NCBI GenBank assembly: GCA_035711465.1
Contig: DASTCC010000579.1
Coordinates: 1-33,133, forward strand
DNA: 33,133 nt
Source: DASTCC01 sp035711465
GTDB lineage: Bacteria; Acidobacteriota; Vicinamibacteria; Vicinamibacterales; SCN-69-37
Direction of reading: 5' to 3'
Shown here: positions 19,355 through 27,600 of the stretch, piece by piece
How positions within the stretch are numbered: the first letter of the stretch is position 1
Layout of the letters: the number at the start of each line of letters is the position of its first letter
Translations under genes and position numbers: made by a program
Notes under the pieces: generated by a model
Seen by the model: the letters and a program-made list of their open reading frames with translations, nothing else
Told to the model about the DNA's origin: nothing
Databases searched by the model: none

Positions 19355-21993
19355 GCGACGCTCCCGGACCGGAACGACGCGAATCGCTGGACGCCTCGCC
19401 CGAGGTCGACAACGAGCTGGCCTTTCACCTCGAGATGCGCGCGCGCGAGCTGGTCGATCGCGGGCTGGCGGAAGAGGAGGCGCGCCGGGCGGCGGCGCGT
19501 CGGTTCGGCAACTACGACGCGTCGCGGCGCGAGTGCGTCGAGATCGACGAGCGAAAGAAGGATCGCATGAAACGGACGCAGTTCTGGAGCGAGCTCCGCC
19601 AGGATCTCGCCTACGCCTTCCGGATGTACCGCCGCAGCCCGGGCTTCACCGCCGTCGCGCTGATCACGCTGGCGCTCGGCATCGGCGCCAACAGCGCGAT
19701 CTTCAGCGTCGTCCACGGCGTCCTGCTCCAGGCGCTGCCGTGGACGGAAGCGACGCGCACGTATCGCATCCGCACGCTCTACCCCGACGGCACACCCTAT
19801 TCGCTTTCGGCGCCCGATTTTGCCAGCCTGCGGCAGGACACCCGCGCCTTCGAGCGCATCGAGGCCTACGCGACGGTGTCGTACACGATGCTCGGCCAGG
19901 GCGAGCCCCGCGACGTGCTGGGCTACGGCGTGAGCGACGGGCTGTTCGAGATGCTCGGCCTCGCGCCAAGGGTCGGCCGTACGTTCCGCCGCGAGGAACA
20001 CGACCCGGGCCGCGGCGACGTCGCGGTGCTCGATCACGGCTTCTGGGTCCGGCACTTCGGCGGCGATCCGTCGGCGGTCGGCAGGACCGTCTCGCTGGCC
20101 GGCCGGCCGTTCACGGTGGTCGGCGTCCTCGCGCCGGAGGCGCGGCTGCCGGTGGCCGCCGATCTCTACACGCCGATCGTCTACGACGAGACGTTCAAGC
20201 CGACCGATCAGCCGGCGCGCCGCGGCGAGTTCCTCGCGGTGCTCGGCCGCGCCAGGCCGGGTGTCGACGCCGCGGCGGTCAACAGCGACCTCGGCCGCGT
20301 CGGCTCGTCGCTGCAGCAGCAGTTTCCGACCACCAACACCGCGTTGACGTTCGACGCCGCCTCGCTGCGGCAGACGATCGTCGGCGACGTGGAGACGCCG
20401 CTCCTGATGCTGCTCGGCGCCGTCGGTTTCGTGCTGCTCGTCGCCTGCGCCAACGTCGCCAGCCTGCTGCTGGCACGGGCGTCCGCGCGTCAGCAGGAGA
20501 TCGCCGTCCGCGCCGCGCTCGGCGCCAGCCGGCGGCGCCTGATGCGGCAGCTCATCACCGAGTCGGTCGTGCTGGCGCTCTCGGGCGCCATCGCGGGACT
20601 CGCCGTGGCCTATGCCGGCACGAGGGCATTGATCGCGGCGCGGCCAGCCGACATCCCCCGGCTCGAGCGCATCGGCGTGGACTCGACGGTCGTGCTGGTG
20701 ACGCTCGGCGTTGCCGTCCTCACCGGTCTGCTGTTCGGATTGTTCCCGGCGTTCCAGGCGACGGCGCAGGCGCTGACACAGACGATTCGCGAGGGCGGGC
20801 GTGGCGTCGGCGCCGGACGCGCCGGCCATCGCGTTCGTGCCGGTCTCGTCGTCGCGGAGATGGCGCTTGCCGTCGTCCTGCTCATGGGCGCCGGCCTCCT
20901 GATCAGGAGCTTCGTCGAGCTGACGCGCGTGCCCACGGGCTTCGACGTCGAACGCGGGATGACGTTCAACCTATCGCTCCAGGGCCCGGCGTACCGCGAC
21001 GCCGCCCAGGTGCGCGCCCGCGTCGCCCAGTTCGAGGCGCGGCTGAAGGCGCTGCCCGGCGTCACCGCCGCCGGCGCCTCGACGGTCGTGCCACTCACCG
21101 GCCGGGGCTCGATGGTTGACTTCTCCGTCGTCGGCGCGCCGCCACCACCGGCGAACGTCAACGCCGAGATCGCGATGGTCAGCGTCACCCCGGACTACTT
21201 CCGCGCCATCGGCACGCCGCTGCTCCGCGGCCGCAACCTTTCGGACGGCGACATCGCCGGCGCCCCCCTCGTCGTGCTGATCAACGAAGCTGGCGTGAAG
21301 CGCTGGTTCGAGGGGCAGGATCCGATCGGCAAGTTCGTCACCGCCGCCGGGCAGCCTCGCGAGATCGTCGGCGTCGTCAAGGACATCAAGCAGCGCGACC
21401 TGAGCCGGCCGTCGCTGCCGAGCGTCTACGTGCCCTACGCCCAGCGCGCTTCGCGGGCGCCGCGCTTCGTCGTCCGCTCGACACTCGACCTGGCGACGCA
21501 GGGTCCGGCGATTCGCAATGCGTTCCGCGAGATCGATCCGAACCTCGCGCTGTCGCCGCTCGTGCCGTTCACGCAGCTGGTCGACGACTCGGTGGCGCGG
21601 CCCCGCTTCTATACCTCGCTGCTCTCGCTCTTCGCCGCCGCCGCCCTCACGCTGGCGGCGACCGGCATCTTCGGCGTGATGAGCTACGCCGTCGCGCAGC
21701 GCAGCCGCGAGATCAGCATCCGCATGGCGCTCGGCGCGCGCGCCGGCGCAGTGCTCGTGATGATCGTCGGCCGCGCGCTGGCGCTGGCCGTCCTCGGCGT
21801 CGCGCTCGGCATCGCAGCGACGTTCGGGCTCGGCCGCGTCATCCAGAGCCAGCTCTTCGGCGTCGCGGTGATGGACCCGACGACGCTCGCCGGCGTCGCC
21901 GCCGTGCTGATCACGAGCGCCGCGCTGGCCAGCTTCCTGCCGGCGCGTCGCGCGGCTGGCATCGATCCCGCCAACGCCTTGCGACAGGGCTGA
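19351..21993 (+). CDS. ADOP-type ABC transporter permease with N-terminal prefix domain
   Basis: An 880-residue protein. Residues 18-60 are the prefix motif (EVDNELAFHLEMRARELVDRG, then EEEARRAAARRFGN), the form found in PadR-coupled ADOPs. TM1 carries LITLALGIGANSAIFSV (about 104-120). The two MacB-core/FtsX halves follow, with LLVACANVASLLLARASARQ, IAVRAALGASRRRLMRQL, VTPDYFRAIGTPLLRGR and QRSREISIRMALGAR, ending RRAAGIDPANALRQG. This is the most consensus-like copy in the window. No ATPase is adjacent. The ATG lies inside the PadR stop (ATGA). Substrate unknown. Confidence 0.94.
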   Translation: MSDAPGPERRESLDASPEVDNELAFHLEMRARELVDRGLAEEEARRAAARRFGNYDASRRECVEIDERKKDRMKRTQFWSELRQDLAYAFRMYRRSPGFTAVALITLALGIGANSAIFSVVHGVLLQALPWTEATRTYRIRTLYPDGTPYSLSAPDFASLRQDTRAFERIEAYATVSYTMLGQGEPRDVLGYGVSDGLFEMLGLAPRVGRTFRREEHDPGRGDVAVLDHGFWVRHFGGDPSAVGRTVSLAGRPFTVVGVLAPEARLPVAADLYTPIVYDETFKPTDQPARRGEFLAVLGRARPGVDAAAVNSDLGRVGSSLQQQFPTTNTALTFDAASLRQTIVGDVETPLLMLLGAVGFVLLVACANVASLLLARASARQQEIAVRAALGASRRRLMRQLITESVVLALSGAIAGLAVAYAGTRALIAARPADIPRLERIGVDSTVVLVTLGVAVLTGLLFGLFPAFQATAQALTQTIREGGRGVGAGRAGHRVRAGLVVAEMALAVVLLMGAGLLIRSFVELTRVPTGFDVERGMTFNLSLQGPAYRDAAQVRARVAQFEARLKALPGVTAAGASTVVPLTGRGSMVDFSVVGAPPPPANVNAEIAMVSVTPDYFRAIGTPLLRGRNLSDGDIAGAPLVVLINEAGVKRWFEGQDPIGKFVTAAGQPREIVGVVKDIKQRDLSRPSLPSVYVPYAQRASRAPRFVVRSTLDLATQGPAIRNAFREIDPNLALSPLVPFTQLVDDSVARPRFYTSLLSLFAAAALTLAATGIFGVMSYAVAQRSREISIRMALGARAGAVLVMIVGRALALAVLGVALGIAATFGLGRVIQSQLFGVAVMDPTTLAGVAAVLITSAALASFLPARRAAGIDPANALRQG

Positions 21994-22029
21994 AACGGGC
22001 GACCGTCCGTTCCCGGTCAAAGACCTCCG

Positions 22030-22068
22030 CTGGCATATCTTGCGATGCAAGATATAATGCATCGCAAG
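22030..22068 (+). promoter_or_regulatory. PadR promoter with two overlapping perfect palindromes
   Basis: Palindrome 1: ATATCTTGC (22035-22043) and GCAAGATAT (22047-22055) around GAT. Palindrome 2: CTTGCGATGCA (22039-22049) and TGCATCGCAAG (22058-22068) around 8 bases. A perfect -10, TATAAT (22053-22058), lies inside, with a -35-like CTGGCA (22030-22035) 17 bases upstream. Bound repressor would cover the core promoter. GAGGTGA and the PadR ATG follow at once, giving a leader of about 15 bases. Confidence 0.75.
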
Positions 22069-22080
22069 AGGTGACCCCGC

Positions 22081-22419
22081 ATGGGTGCTCCAGCCGACGG
22101 CTTGTCCCGCTCCGCGTTTCTCGTCCTGCTCGCCCTGGCCGATCAGCCGCGCCATGGCCTGGCGATCGTCGACCGCGTCGATGAAGCGACGCGCGGCGAG
22201 GTCCGCCTCGGGCCGGGCACGCTCTACGGCACGCTGCAGAAGCTCGTCGCCGCCGGCCTGATCCGCGAGACGACGACGCCGGACCCGAGCGATCACGATC
22301 CGCGGCGGCGCTATTACAAGCTCACGGCGAAGGGCCAGCGCGAGCTCCGCGACGAAGCCACACGCATGCGCGCGCTGGTCCGGGCGGCGGTCGCACACCA
22401 GATTGTGGGTGATCTATGA
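22081..22419 (+). CDS. PadR-family transcriptional regulator (ADOP-linked)
   Basis: A 112-residue PadR of a different subtype from the copies at 11508 and 18986: SRSAFLVLLALADQPRHGLAIVDRVDE, RLGPGTLYGTLQKLVAAGLIRETTTPDPSDHDPRRRYYKLTAKGQREL. It has the longer acidic wing (PDPSDHDPRRRYY) and a C-terminal helix. GAGGTGA six bases before the ATG is a good ribosome site. Its TGA overlaps the permease ATG (ATGA). The palindromic promoter region upstream is the likely autorepression site. Confidence 0.93.
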   Translation: MGAPADGLSRSAFLVLLALADQPRHGLAIVDRVDEATRGEVRLGPGTLYGTLQKLVAAGLIRETTTPDPSDHDPRRRYYKLTAKGQRELRDEATRMRALVRAAVAHQIVGDL

Positions 22420-25094
22420 GCCGCCGCAGCCTCGGCGCGCGCTTCGTGCGCCTGCTCGCCCGCTGCACGAGCTTCTGCTATCCGACCGCGTTCCGTCGCC
22501 AGCACGGCGTCGCGTTCGCCGACGTCGCCGACCGCCTGCTGGCGAACGAGCGCACACGGCGGGCGCCGCTCCGGGCGGTACTGTCGACGTCGCAGGTGAT
22601 CCTCGGCGACGCGCTCTCGGCCTCGCCGGCGATGTGGATGGAAGCGATCGCCAGCCGACGCGAAGCTCCGGCGGACCGTTCCGTCCGCGCGCGGTTCGCC
22701 CGGTTCTCGCAGGGCTCGTGGCAGGACCTGAAGCTCGCCGCGCGCTCGGCGATTCGCCGCCCCGCCTTCTCGCTGCTCGTAATCGGCACGCTCGGCCTGG
22801 GCATCGGATCGAGTGCCGCGGCCTTCGACGCGCTCGATCGCGCCATTCTCAATCCGCTGCCGTTCGTGCAGGGCGACGACCTCGTGCTGCTGGTGATGCA
22901 GGAGGTCAAGCAGAAGTACATGACCAGCGTGCCGCTGGCCTCGCTGCAGGAGTGGCGTAAGCACGCGACGACGGTGGACCGCATCGAGATCTTCCGCCGC
23001 GCCGTCGCCATCTACGGAACACCGTCGGGCGCCGTGTCGCTCGACGCCCTGGCCGTGTCCGGCGGACTGCCGGAGCTCATCGGCGTCCGCCCGCTCGCCG
23101 GCCGCGCGTTCACGATCGCCGATGCCGATCCGGCGGCGCCGGCGACGGTGATGCTCGGCGAGCAGTTCTGGCGAACGGAGTTCGGCGGCGATCCGTCCGT
23201 CGTCGGCCGGGTGATCAGGATCGCCAGCAGGCCGACCGAGATCATCGGCGTCTGGCCGATCGGCGCGCGCCTCGACTACTTCGAGCCGCCCGATGTCATC
23301 CGCGTGCTGCCCGCGGGCAACGAGTACGCGCGCGGCAGCTGGGTGCAGGTGCTCGCGCGCCGCCGGCCGGACCGCTCCAACGACGACGTCCAGAACGAGC
23401 TGCGGACGATGACCTCGCAGACGCCTGGCTCGACGCTGACGTACGCTCCAGTCGCGATCTCGCCGGCCGACCTCCTGCTGGGCGATCAGTTCGTGACCGG
23501 AGTCTGGCTGGTATTCGCCGGCGGCGTCGTCCTCCTCGCCGCCGCGATCGCCAACGCCGCGCACCTGCTGCTCGAGCGCGCCAACGCGCGCGGCCACGAG
23601 CTCGCCGTCCGCATCGCCATCGGCGGATCGACGTCGCGGCTGTTCCGCCTGTTCTTCGCGGAAGGCGTCGTCTACGCCTGCGGCGCGCTGGTCGCGGGAC
23701 TGATCATCGCTCTTGGCCTCGAGGCGCTGATTTCGGAATACGAGCCCCGGCTCTTCCGCGACGTCGACGGCGCCGGGCTCGCCGGCCGCGCCTTCGCGTT
23801 CGTCGCCGCCATCGGCGCGATCGCAGCGATCGTCTGCAGCGTCGCGCCGGTCTTCCGATCCGACCGGCGGCACGTGACCGACGCCGTCAATCAAGGACAT
23901 GGCCGGACCACCGCGGTGCGATCACGCGGGATGCAGGTGCTGGTCGGCCTCCAGGCGGCCGTGGCCGCGCTGCTGGTCTTCGGCGCAATGCTGATGGGAC
24001 GCAGCCTGTTGAATCTGCTGGCGGTGAATCCTGGCATCGAGACCGATCGACTCGCGGAGCTTTCGATCTCCATGCCCGCCGCCACCTACCCGGACGACAC
24101 CGCCCGCGCCCTTTTCCTTTCGCGCGCGCGCGAGGCGCTCGAGACGCTGCCCGGCGTGACCGGCGTCGTCACGTCCGGCATGCCGATCATGCTGGCGTCG
24201 CTGCAGAGCGGCGTGCCGCGGCTCGAAGGCGAACCGGAGGTCGAGGTGCCGCCACACGCGAACACCGCTCTCGCACGCGTGCGACCGCACTACTTCCACA
24301 CGCTCGGCCTCCGTCTCCGCGCCGGCCGCTTCTTCACTGACGACGAGAGCGATGTCGCCGTGGTCGGCGCGATGTTCGCCGCCGCACGCGGCAACGACGT
24401 GCTCGGCAAGAGGCTCCTGCTCCCCAGGTCGACGACGCCGCTGCCGATCGTCGGCGTGGTCGACGACGTGCGCTACATGGGGTTGAGCAACGACAAGGAT
24501 CAGGCGCCGTCGGTGTACGTGCCGGCGCCGGCGGCGCCGGCAGCCAAGACCGATGCCTTTCAGCGCTTCATCATCCGGACCGAGGGCGATCCGGCGGCGG
24601 TGCTGCCGGCGGCGCGCCGCAGGCTCGCCGAGATCGATCCGCAGGTGCCGATTCTCGAACCGCAGACCGGCGCGCAGGTGATGCGACGGCAGACGGCGCA
24701 GCATCGGTTCGTCGCCGCGGTGCTCGGCGGCCTCGCCGTGATGGGCTTCCTGCTGGCGATGAGCGGCGTTTACGGCGCGGTCGCGCTCAGCGTCGTCCGG
24801 CGCACGCGCGAGATCGGCGTGCGGATGGCGCTGGGCGCGACCGCGGAGCGGCTCGTGCGCCGGTTCGTCGCGATCGGCCTGCGGCCCGTCGCGATCGGCG
24901 CCCTTTGCGGCTCGGCGATCACCTGGCTGGCGGCGCCGCACCTCGAGGCGCTGCTCTTCCGCGTCCCCGCCCGCGATCCCCTCAGCGGCGCGTCAGGACT
25001 GGCGTTGGTGCTCGTGACTGCCGCTCTGGCGGCCCTGGGTCCGGCGCGACGAATCGCGCGCGTGGATCCGGCGAAGACCTTGCGGGCGTCGTAG
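22416..25094 (+). CDS. ADOP-type ABC transporter permease (divergent subtype)
   Basis: An 892-residue protein. The prefix (residues 1-75) is of the FCYPTAFRRQHGVAFADVADRLL kind rather than the helical prefix of the 13888 and 19351 copies. TM1 reads VIGTLGLGIGSSAAAFDALD, departing from the usual GIGANAAIF. MacB-core and FtsX halves follow; NAAHLLLERANARGHELAVRIAIGG and RRTREIGVRMALGAT mark the FtsX parts, and the end is RIARVDPAKTLRAS. No ATPase is adjacent. The start is the ATG overlapping the PadR stop. The prefix and TM1 suggest a separate ADOP lineage matched to the distinct PadR subtype. Substrate unknown. Confidence 0.92.
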   Translation: MSRRSLGARFVRLLARCTSFCYPTAFRRQHGVAFADVADRLLANERTRRAPLRAVLSTSQVILGDALSASPAMWMEAIASRREAPADRSVRARFARFSQGSWQDLKLAARSAIRRPAFSLLVIGTLGLGIGSSAAAFDALDRAILNPLPFVQGDDLVLLVMQEVKQKYMTSVPLASLQEWRKHATTVDRIEIFRRAVAIYGTPSGAVSLDALAVSGGLPELIGVRPLAGRAFTIADADPAAPATVMLGEQFWRTEFGGDPSVVGRVIRIASRPTEIIGVWPIGARLDYFEPPDVIRVLPAGNEYARGSWVQVLARRRPDRSNDDVQNELRTMTSQTPGSTLTYAPVAISPADLLLGDQFVTGVWLVFAGGVVLLAAAIANAAHLLLERANARGHELAVRIAIGGSTSRLFRLFFAEGVVYACGALVAGLIIALGLEALISEYEPRLFRDVDGAGLAGRAFAFVAAIGAIAAIVCSVAPVFRSDRRHVTDAVNQGHGRTTAVRSRGMQVLVGLQAAVAALLVFGAMLMGRSLLNLLAVNPGIETDRLAELSISMPAATYPDDTARALFLSRAREALETLPGVTGVVTSGMPIMLASLQSGVPRLEGEPEVEVPPHANTALARVRPHYFHTLGLRLRAGRFFTDDESDVAVVGAMFAAARGNDVLGKRLLLPRSTTPLPIVGVVDDVRYMGLSNDKDQAPSVYVPAPAAPAAKTDAFQRFIIRTEGDPAAVLPAARRRLAEIDPQVPILEPQTGAQVMRRQTAQHRFVAAVLGGLAVMGFLLAMSGVYGAVALSVVRRTREIGVRMALGATAERLVRRFVAIGLRPVAIGALCGSAITWLAAPHLEALLFRVPARDPLSGASGLALVLVTAALAALGPARRIARVDPAKTLRAS

Positions 25095-25118
25095 CCGATT
25101 CGAGATGAACGCGCTACA

Positions 25119-25153
25119 CTCCGCGGACATCCTTTCCCTGGATGTCCGCGGAG
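25119..25153 (+). promoter_or_regulatory. Perfect 14-bp hairpin sequestering the ribosome site of the creatininase-like gene
   Basis: CTCCGCGGACATCC (25119-25132) and GGATGTCCGCGGAG (25140-25153) pair perfectly around a TTTCCCT loop. The Shine-Dalgarno GGAGG (25150-25154) is in the 3' arm, six bases before the ATG at 25161, so folding would hide it. The stem could also end the upstream permease transcript, but no U-tract follows. Confidence 0.6.
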
Positions 25154-25160
25154 GTTCACC

Positions 25161-26066
25161 ATGCGCGTCGCGTTCCCGGTCGCCCTCGGATTGACGCTGG
25201 CAGCTCTCGCGGCTCCGGCCGCCGGTCAAGGCCGGATGACACCCGACGCGCCCCGGCCGATCGCGGCCGGCGACAGCCTGTGGGCCGAAGAGCTCACCTT
25301 CTTGGACGTCCGCGAGGCGGTGAAGAGCGGCACGACCACGATCATCATCGGCACCGGCGGCGTCGAGCAGAACGGGCCGTATCTCGCCGGCGGCAAGCAC
25401 AACTTCGTGCTGCAGACGGTGCTGCCCTACATCGCGCGCGAGATCGGTCAGGCGCTGATCGCGCCGATCGTCAAGTTCGTGCCCGAGGGCAACATCGAGC
25501 CGCGCCCGAGCGGTCACATGGCCTACGCCGGCACGATCAGCCTCGAACCGGCGACGTTCGAGGCGCTGCTCACCGACATCTGCCGGAGCTACAAGGCGCA
25601 CGGCTTCGTCGACATCGTCCTGGTCGGCGACAGCGGCGGCAATCAGGCCGGTATGGAACGCGTCGCCGCGGCGCTCAATCAGAAATGGGCGGCCGAGAAG
25701 GCGCGCGTCCACTATCTGCGCGAGTACTACTACGAGGATCAGTGGAGCTACGACTTCCTCAAGAGCCTCGGCATCGTCCAGATCGACAAGACGCCGCGGC
25801 CGGGCCAGGACGCCGACCGGCGCAGCGACTGGCGCAACGGCATCCACGACGACATCTATTACGAAGCGCAGGCCGCGGTCGTCGATCCCAGGCTGATCCG
25901 CGCCGATCAGCGCATCGAGGCGGGCCTGTTTACGCTTCATGGCGTCGACCTCGCGCCGATCAGCAAGACGATCGACATCGGCCGGAAGCTGGCCGCCTAT
26001 CGCGCCACGATCACCGCCAAAGCGTTCGAGGCGTCGAAACGCCGGCTGCGTCCGCAGATACCCTGA
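25161..26066 (+). CDS. Secreted creatininase-family protein with altered metal-site motif
   Basis: A 301-residue protein. Residues 1-22 are a signal peptide (FPVALGLTLAALAAPAAG). The creatininase / amidohydrolase fold is indicated by IIIGTGGVEQNGPYLAGGKHN (62-81), FVPEGNIEPRPSGHMAYAGT, SLEPATFEALLTDICRSYKAHGF and VLVGDSGGNQ (153-162). Typical family members have EQHGPHLP...D and NGHGGN; here the first His is Asn71, KH (79-80) stands where the Asp ligand is expected, and the second motif is GDSGGN. Metal binding may therefore differ, and creatinine should not be assumed as substrate. I believe related secreted forms with EQNGP occur in other Acidobacteria. Preceded by an SD-masking hairpin; downstream of, but possibly not co-transcribed with, the permease. 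Confidence 0.83.
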   Translation: MRVAFPVALGLTLAALAAPAAGQGRMTPDAPRPIAAGDSLWAEELTFLDVREAVKSGTTTIIIGTGGVEQNGPYLAGGKHNFVLQTVLPYIAREIGQALIAPIVKFVPEGNIEPRPSGHMAYAGTISLEPATFEALLTDICRSYKAHGFVDIVLVGDSGGNQAGMERVAAALNQKWAAEKARVHYLREYYYEDQWSYDFLKSLGIVQIDKTPRPGQDADRRSDWRNGIHDDIYYEAQAAVVDPRLIRADQRIEAGLFTLHGVDLAPISKTIDIGRKLAAYRATITAKAFEASKRRLRPQIP

Positions 26067-26108
26067 CGCCAGCACGCTGAGGCTCGCGCCGGAAGACGAT
26101 CGAGTCCA

Positions 26109-26636
26109 ATGGCATTCCGGGACCTGATGCCGGGACCGGACGAAGCGCGCGGCGTCGCCATCGGCTTCATCCTCAGCTTCTTCCTCCACCCGATTGCGCT
26201 GATCGCGGTCGCGCTGATCGGCACCGCGATTGAGCCCGCGAGCGGCGGCCTCATCGCGCTGCCGTTTCTCGCCTTCATCGGCGTCACGCAGTGGCTGTAC
26301 GTCCTACCCATCTTCTGGCTGCTTCGCCGGCGCGGACGCCGTGCGCTCGCGAAGGGCGTCCTCATCGGCGGCGCCCTGGTCTTCCTCGCCAGCTCGCTCT
26401 GCTACGGCGGCCTCGCGTTTCTCTCGATGCAGGACGTCGCCAGCGTGCGCCGCATCCAGCAGAACGAGCGCGATCATCCGCGCGGAGACGCGGTCCGCTC
26501 AAGTCTCGATGGCACGAAGACGACGCCACAGATCCTGCGCGGTGTCGGCAGGCCCGCTCCTCGCATCCGCCTGCTTCAGGAGCTGGCGCACCCGCGGCGT
26601 CAGAGACGTAGCGAACAGCCCGGCTTCGATCAGTGA
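26109..26636 (+). CDS. Small membrane protein with run-on C-terminus
   Basis: A 175-residue open frame. Residues about 15-105 hold three hydrophobic segments (VAIGFILSFFLHPIALIAVALIG, LPFLAFIGVTQWLYVLPIFWLL, GVLIGGALVFLASSLCYGGLAF). Residues from about 131 on are Arg/Pro-rich and antisense to the 3' end of the zinc-ribbon gene, overlapping it by 138 bases; they do not look like a folded domain. Either the ancestral stop codon was lost or the overlap is tolerated. No family is recognised. The ribosome site is weak. It lies 42 bases after the creatininase-like gene, so the two could share a transcript. Confidence 0.65.
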   Translation: MAFRDLMPGPDEARGVAIGFILSFFLHPIALIAVALIGTAIEPASGGLIALPFLAFIGVTQWLYVLPIFWLLRRRGRRALAKGVLIGGALVFLASSLCYGGLAFLSMQDVASVRRIQQNERDHPRGDAVRSSLDGTKTTPQILRGVGRPAPRIRLLQELAHPRRQRRSEQPGFDQ

Positions 26637-27083
26637 GAGACCGCACTCGGCCATCTCGAGCGTCTCCGCCGCCGTCCGGTCGGCAACGTGAAAGAGCTCC
26701 TCGTAGCGCTCGCGTTTGGCGGCAAGTCCGTGTTGGCGCTTCCGGCAGGGGACGCAGCGGACGCAGTCGGCCTCGAGCGGCAGACCGAGGTCTTCGTACC
26801 AGTGCTTCTGCTCGCGCGCGAAGAAGATGAACGGCCGGCCGCAGTCGCGGCAGCGGCGCTTCACGTCGTAGTAGTGCGTCACCGGCACGGTCGCCCGCGA
26901 CTGTCGCGACAGATCGGCCGCGACCGCGGTGTTCGGGATCCGATCGGCTGCGTTCCAGTGCAGGAACGGCGTGCCCGTTGTGAGATCGGTCTGCGGGTTC
27001 AGACCGGTAATCTGCGGACCCCTGCCGAAGCGCGGGTGGTCGACGTAGTCCGAGTAGTCGCGATCGGCACCGGTCGAGGACAT
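26499..27083 (-). CDS. Zinc-ribbon domain protein
   Basis: A 194-residue protein. Residues about 72-118 are a treble-clef-like zinc ribbon: RRCRDCGRPFIFFAREQKHWYEDLGL, then DCVRCVPCRKR, with C78-x2-C81 and C107-x2-C110 (C113 also available). The pattern of CxxC, a phenylalanine-rich strand, EQ..(W/F)Y...GL, then CxxC resembles the 'probable zinc-ribbon' (zf-trcl) family of unknown role. The N-terminal ~70 residues are polar and probably unstructured; the C-terminal ~75 are helical. AGGTGG before the ATG supports the start. Its 3' end is overlapped by the membrane-protein gene on the other strand; it is divergent from the SnoaL-like gene. Confidence 0.8.
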   Translation of the reverse strand: MSSTGADRDYSDYVDHPRFGRGPQITGLNPQTDLTTGTPFLHWNAADRIPNTAVAADLSRQSRATVPVTHYYDVKRRCRDCGRPFIFFAREQKHWYEDLGLPLEADCVRCVPCRKRQHGLAAKRERYEELFHVADRTAAETLEMAECGLSLIEAGLFATSLTPRVRQLLKQADARSGPADTAQDLWRRLRAIET

Positions 27084-27148
27084 GACGCCACCTAGAATCT
27101 ACCGGAATCCCGAGGCGGCGCGGCCGCGGTCGGGAGGAGGCGATAGCG

Positions 27149-27544
27149 GTGACCCACCACGACAACGTGACTCTCGTTCGGGAGTTCTACGCCGCTCGCG
27201 AGCGCGGCGATCGCGATCGCATCCGCGGCATCCTGTCTGAAGACGTCGCCTGGCACGACCCGTATCCGCCCCCGCACGGCGGCGATCTGAACGGACGCGA
27301 CGCGGTGTTCCGTGACGTCTTCGACGCCGCGGGCCAGATGACCGGCGGCACCACAAGGCTCTGGATCGAGAACGTGATGGCAACCGGCCGGCACGCCGCC
27401 GCGGTCATCGGCTGGTCGAGCACCTTTCGCGGACGGACCATGACCGGCCAGGAGCTCGCGGTGTTTCACATCGAGTCCGGGCGAATCGTCGAGGCGTGGT
27501 TCTATCCCGACGATCCGGAAGCCGTGCTCGCCTTCTTCGGCTGA
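27149..27544 (+). CDS. SnoaL-like / NTF2-fold protein
   Basis: A 131-residue single-domain protein: NVTLVREFYAARERGDRDRIRGILSEDVAWHDP at the N-terminus, NGRDAVFRDVF, then the paired strands TTRLWIENVMATGRHAAAVIGWSS, ELAVFHIESGRIVEAWFYPDDPEAVLAFF. This is the cone-shaped alpha+beta barrel of SnoaL/limonene-epoxide-hydrolase/ketosteroid-isomerase relatives. Catalytic identity cannot be assigned; WHDP and the late W-F-Y-P-D-D segment line the expected pocket. The GTG start follows GGAGGAGG by 8 bases. Transcribed alone, convergent with the lipoprotein gene. Confidence 0.85.
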   Translation: MTHHDNVTLVREFYAARERGDRDRIRGILSEDVAWHDPYPPPHGGDLNGRDAVFRDVFDAAGQMTGGTTRLWIENVMATGRHAAAVIGWSSTFRGRTMTGQELAVFHIESGRIVEAWFYPDDPEAVLAFFG

Positions 27545-27566
27545 ATGCGCGCCGCGGGCGGCGTCG

Positions 27567-27591
27567 ATCGAGAGGGGATCGCGCTCTCGAT
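27567..27591. terminator. Inverted repeat between convergent genes, possible two-way terminator
   Basis: ATCGAGAG (27567-27574) and CTCTCGAT (27584-27591) are perfect 8-base arms around a 9-base loop, in the 56-bp gap between the SnoaL-like and lipoprotein 3' ends. There is no U-tract on either side, so termination is only suggested by position. Confidence 0.35.
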
Positions 27592-27600
27592 TGGACGCGC

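Noticed and set aside
22314..23900. A 528-codon open frame on the minus strand
   Set aside because: Shadow of the PadR-ADOP pair, low-complexity Arg/Asp/Gly-rich.
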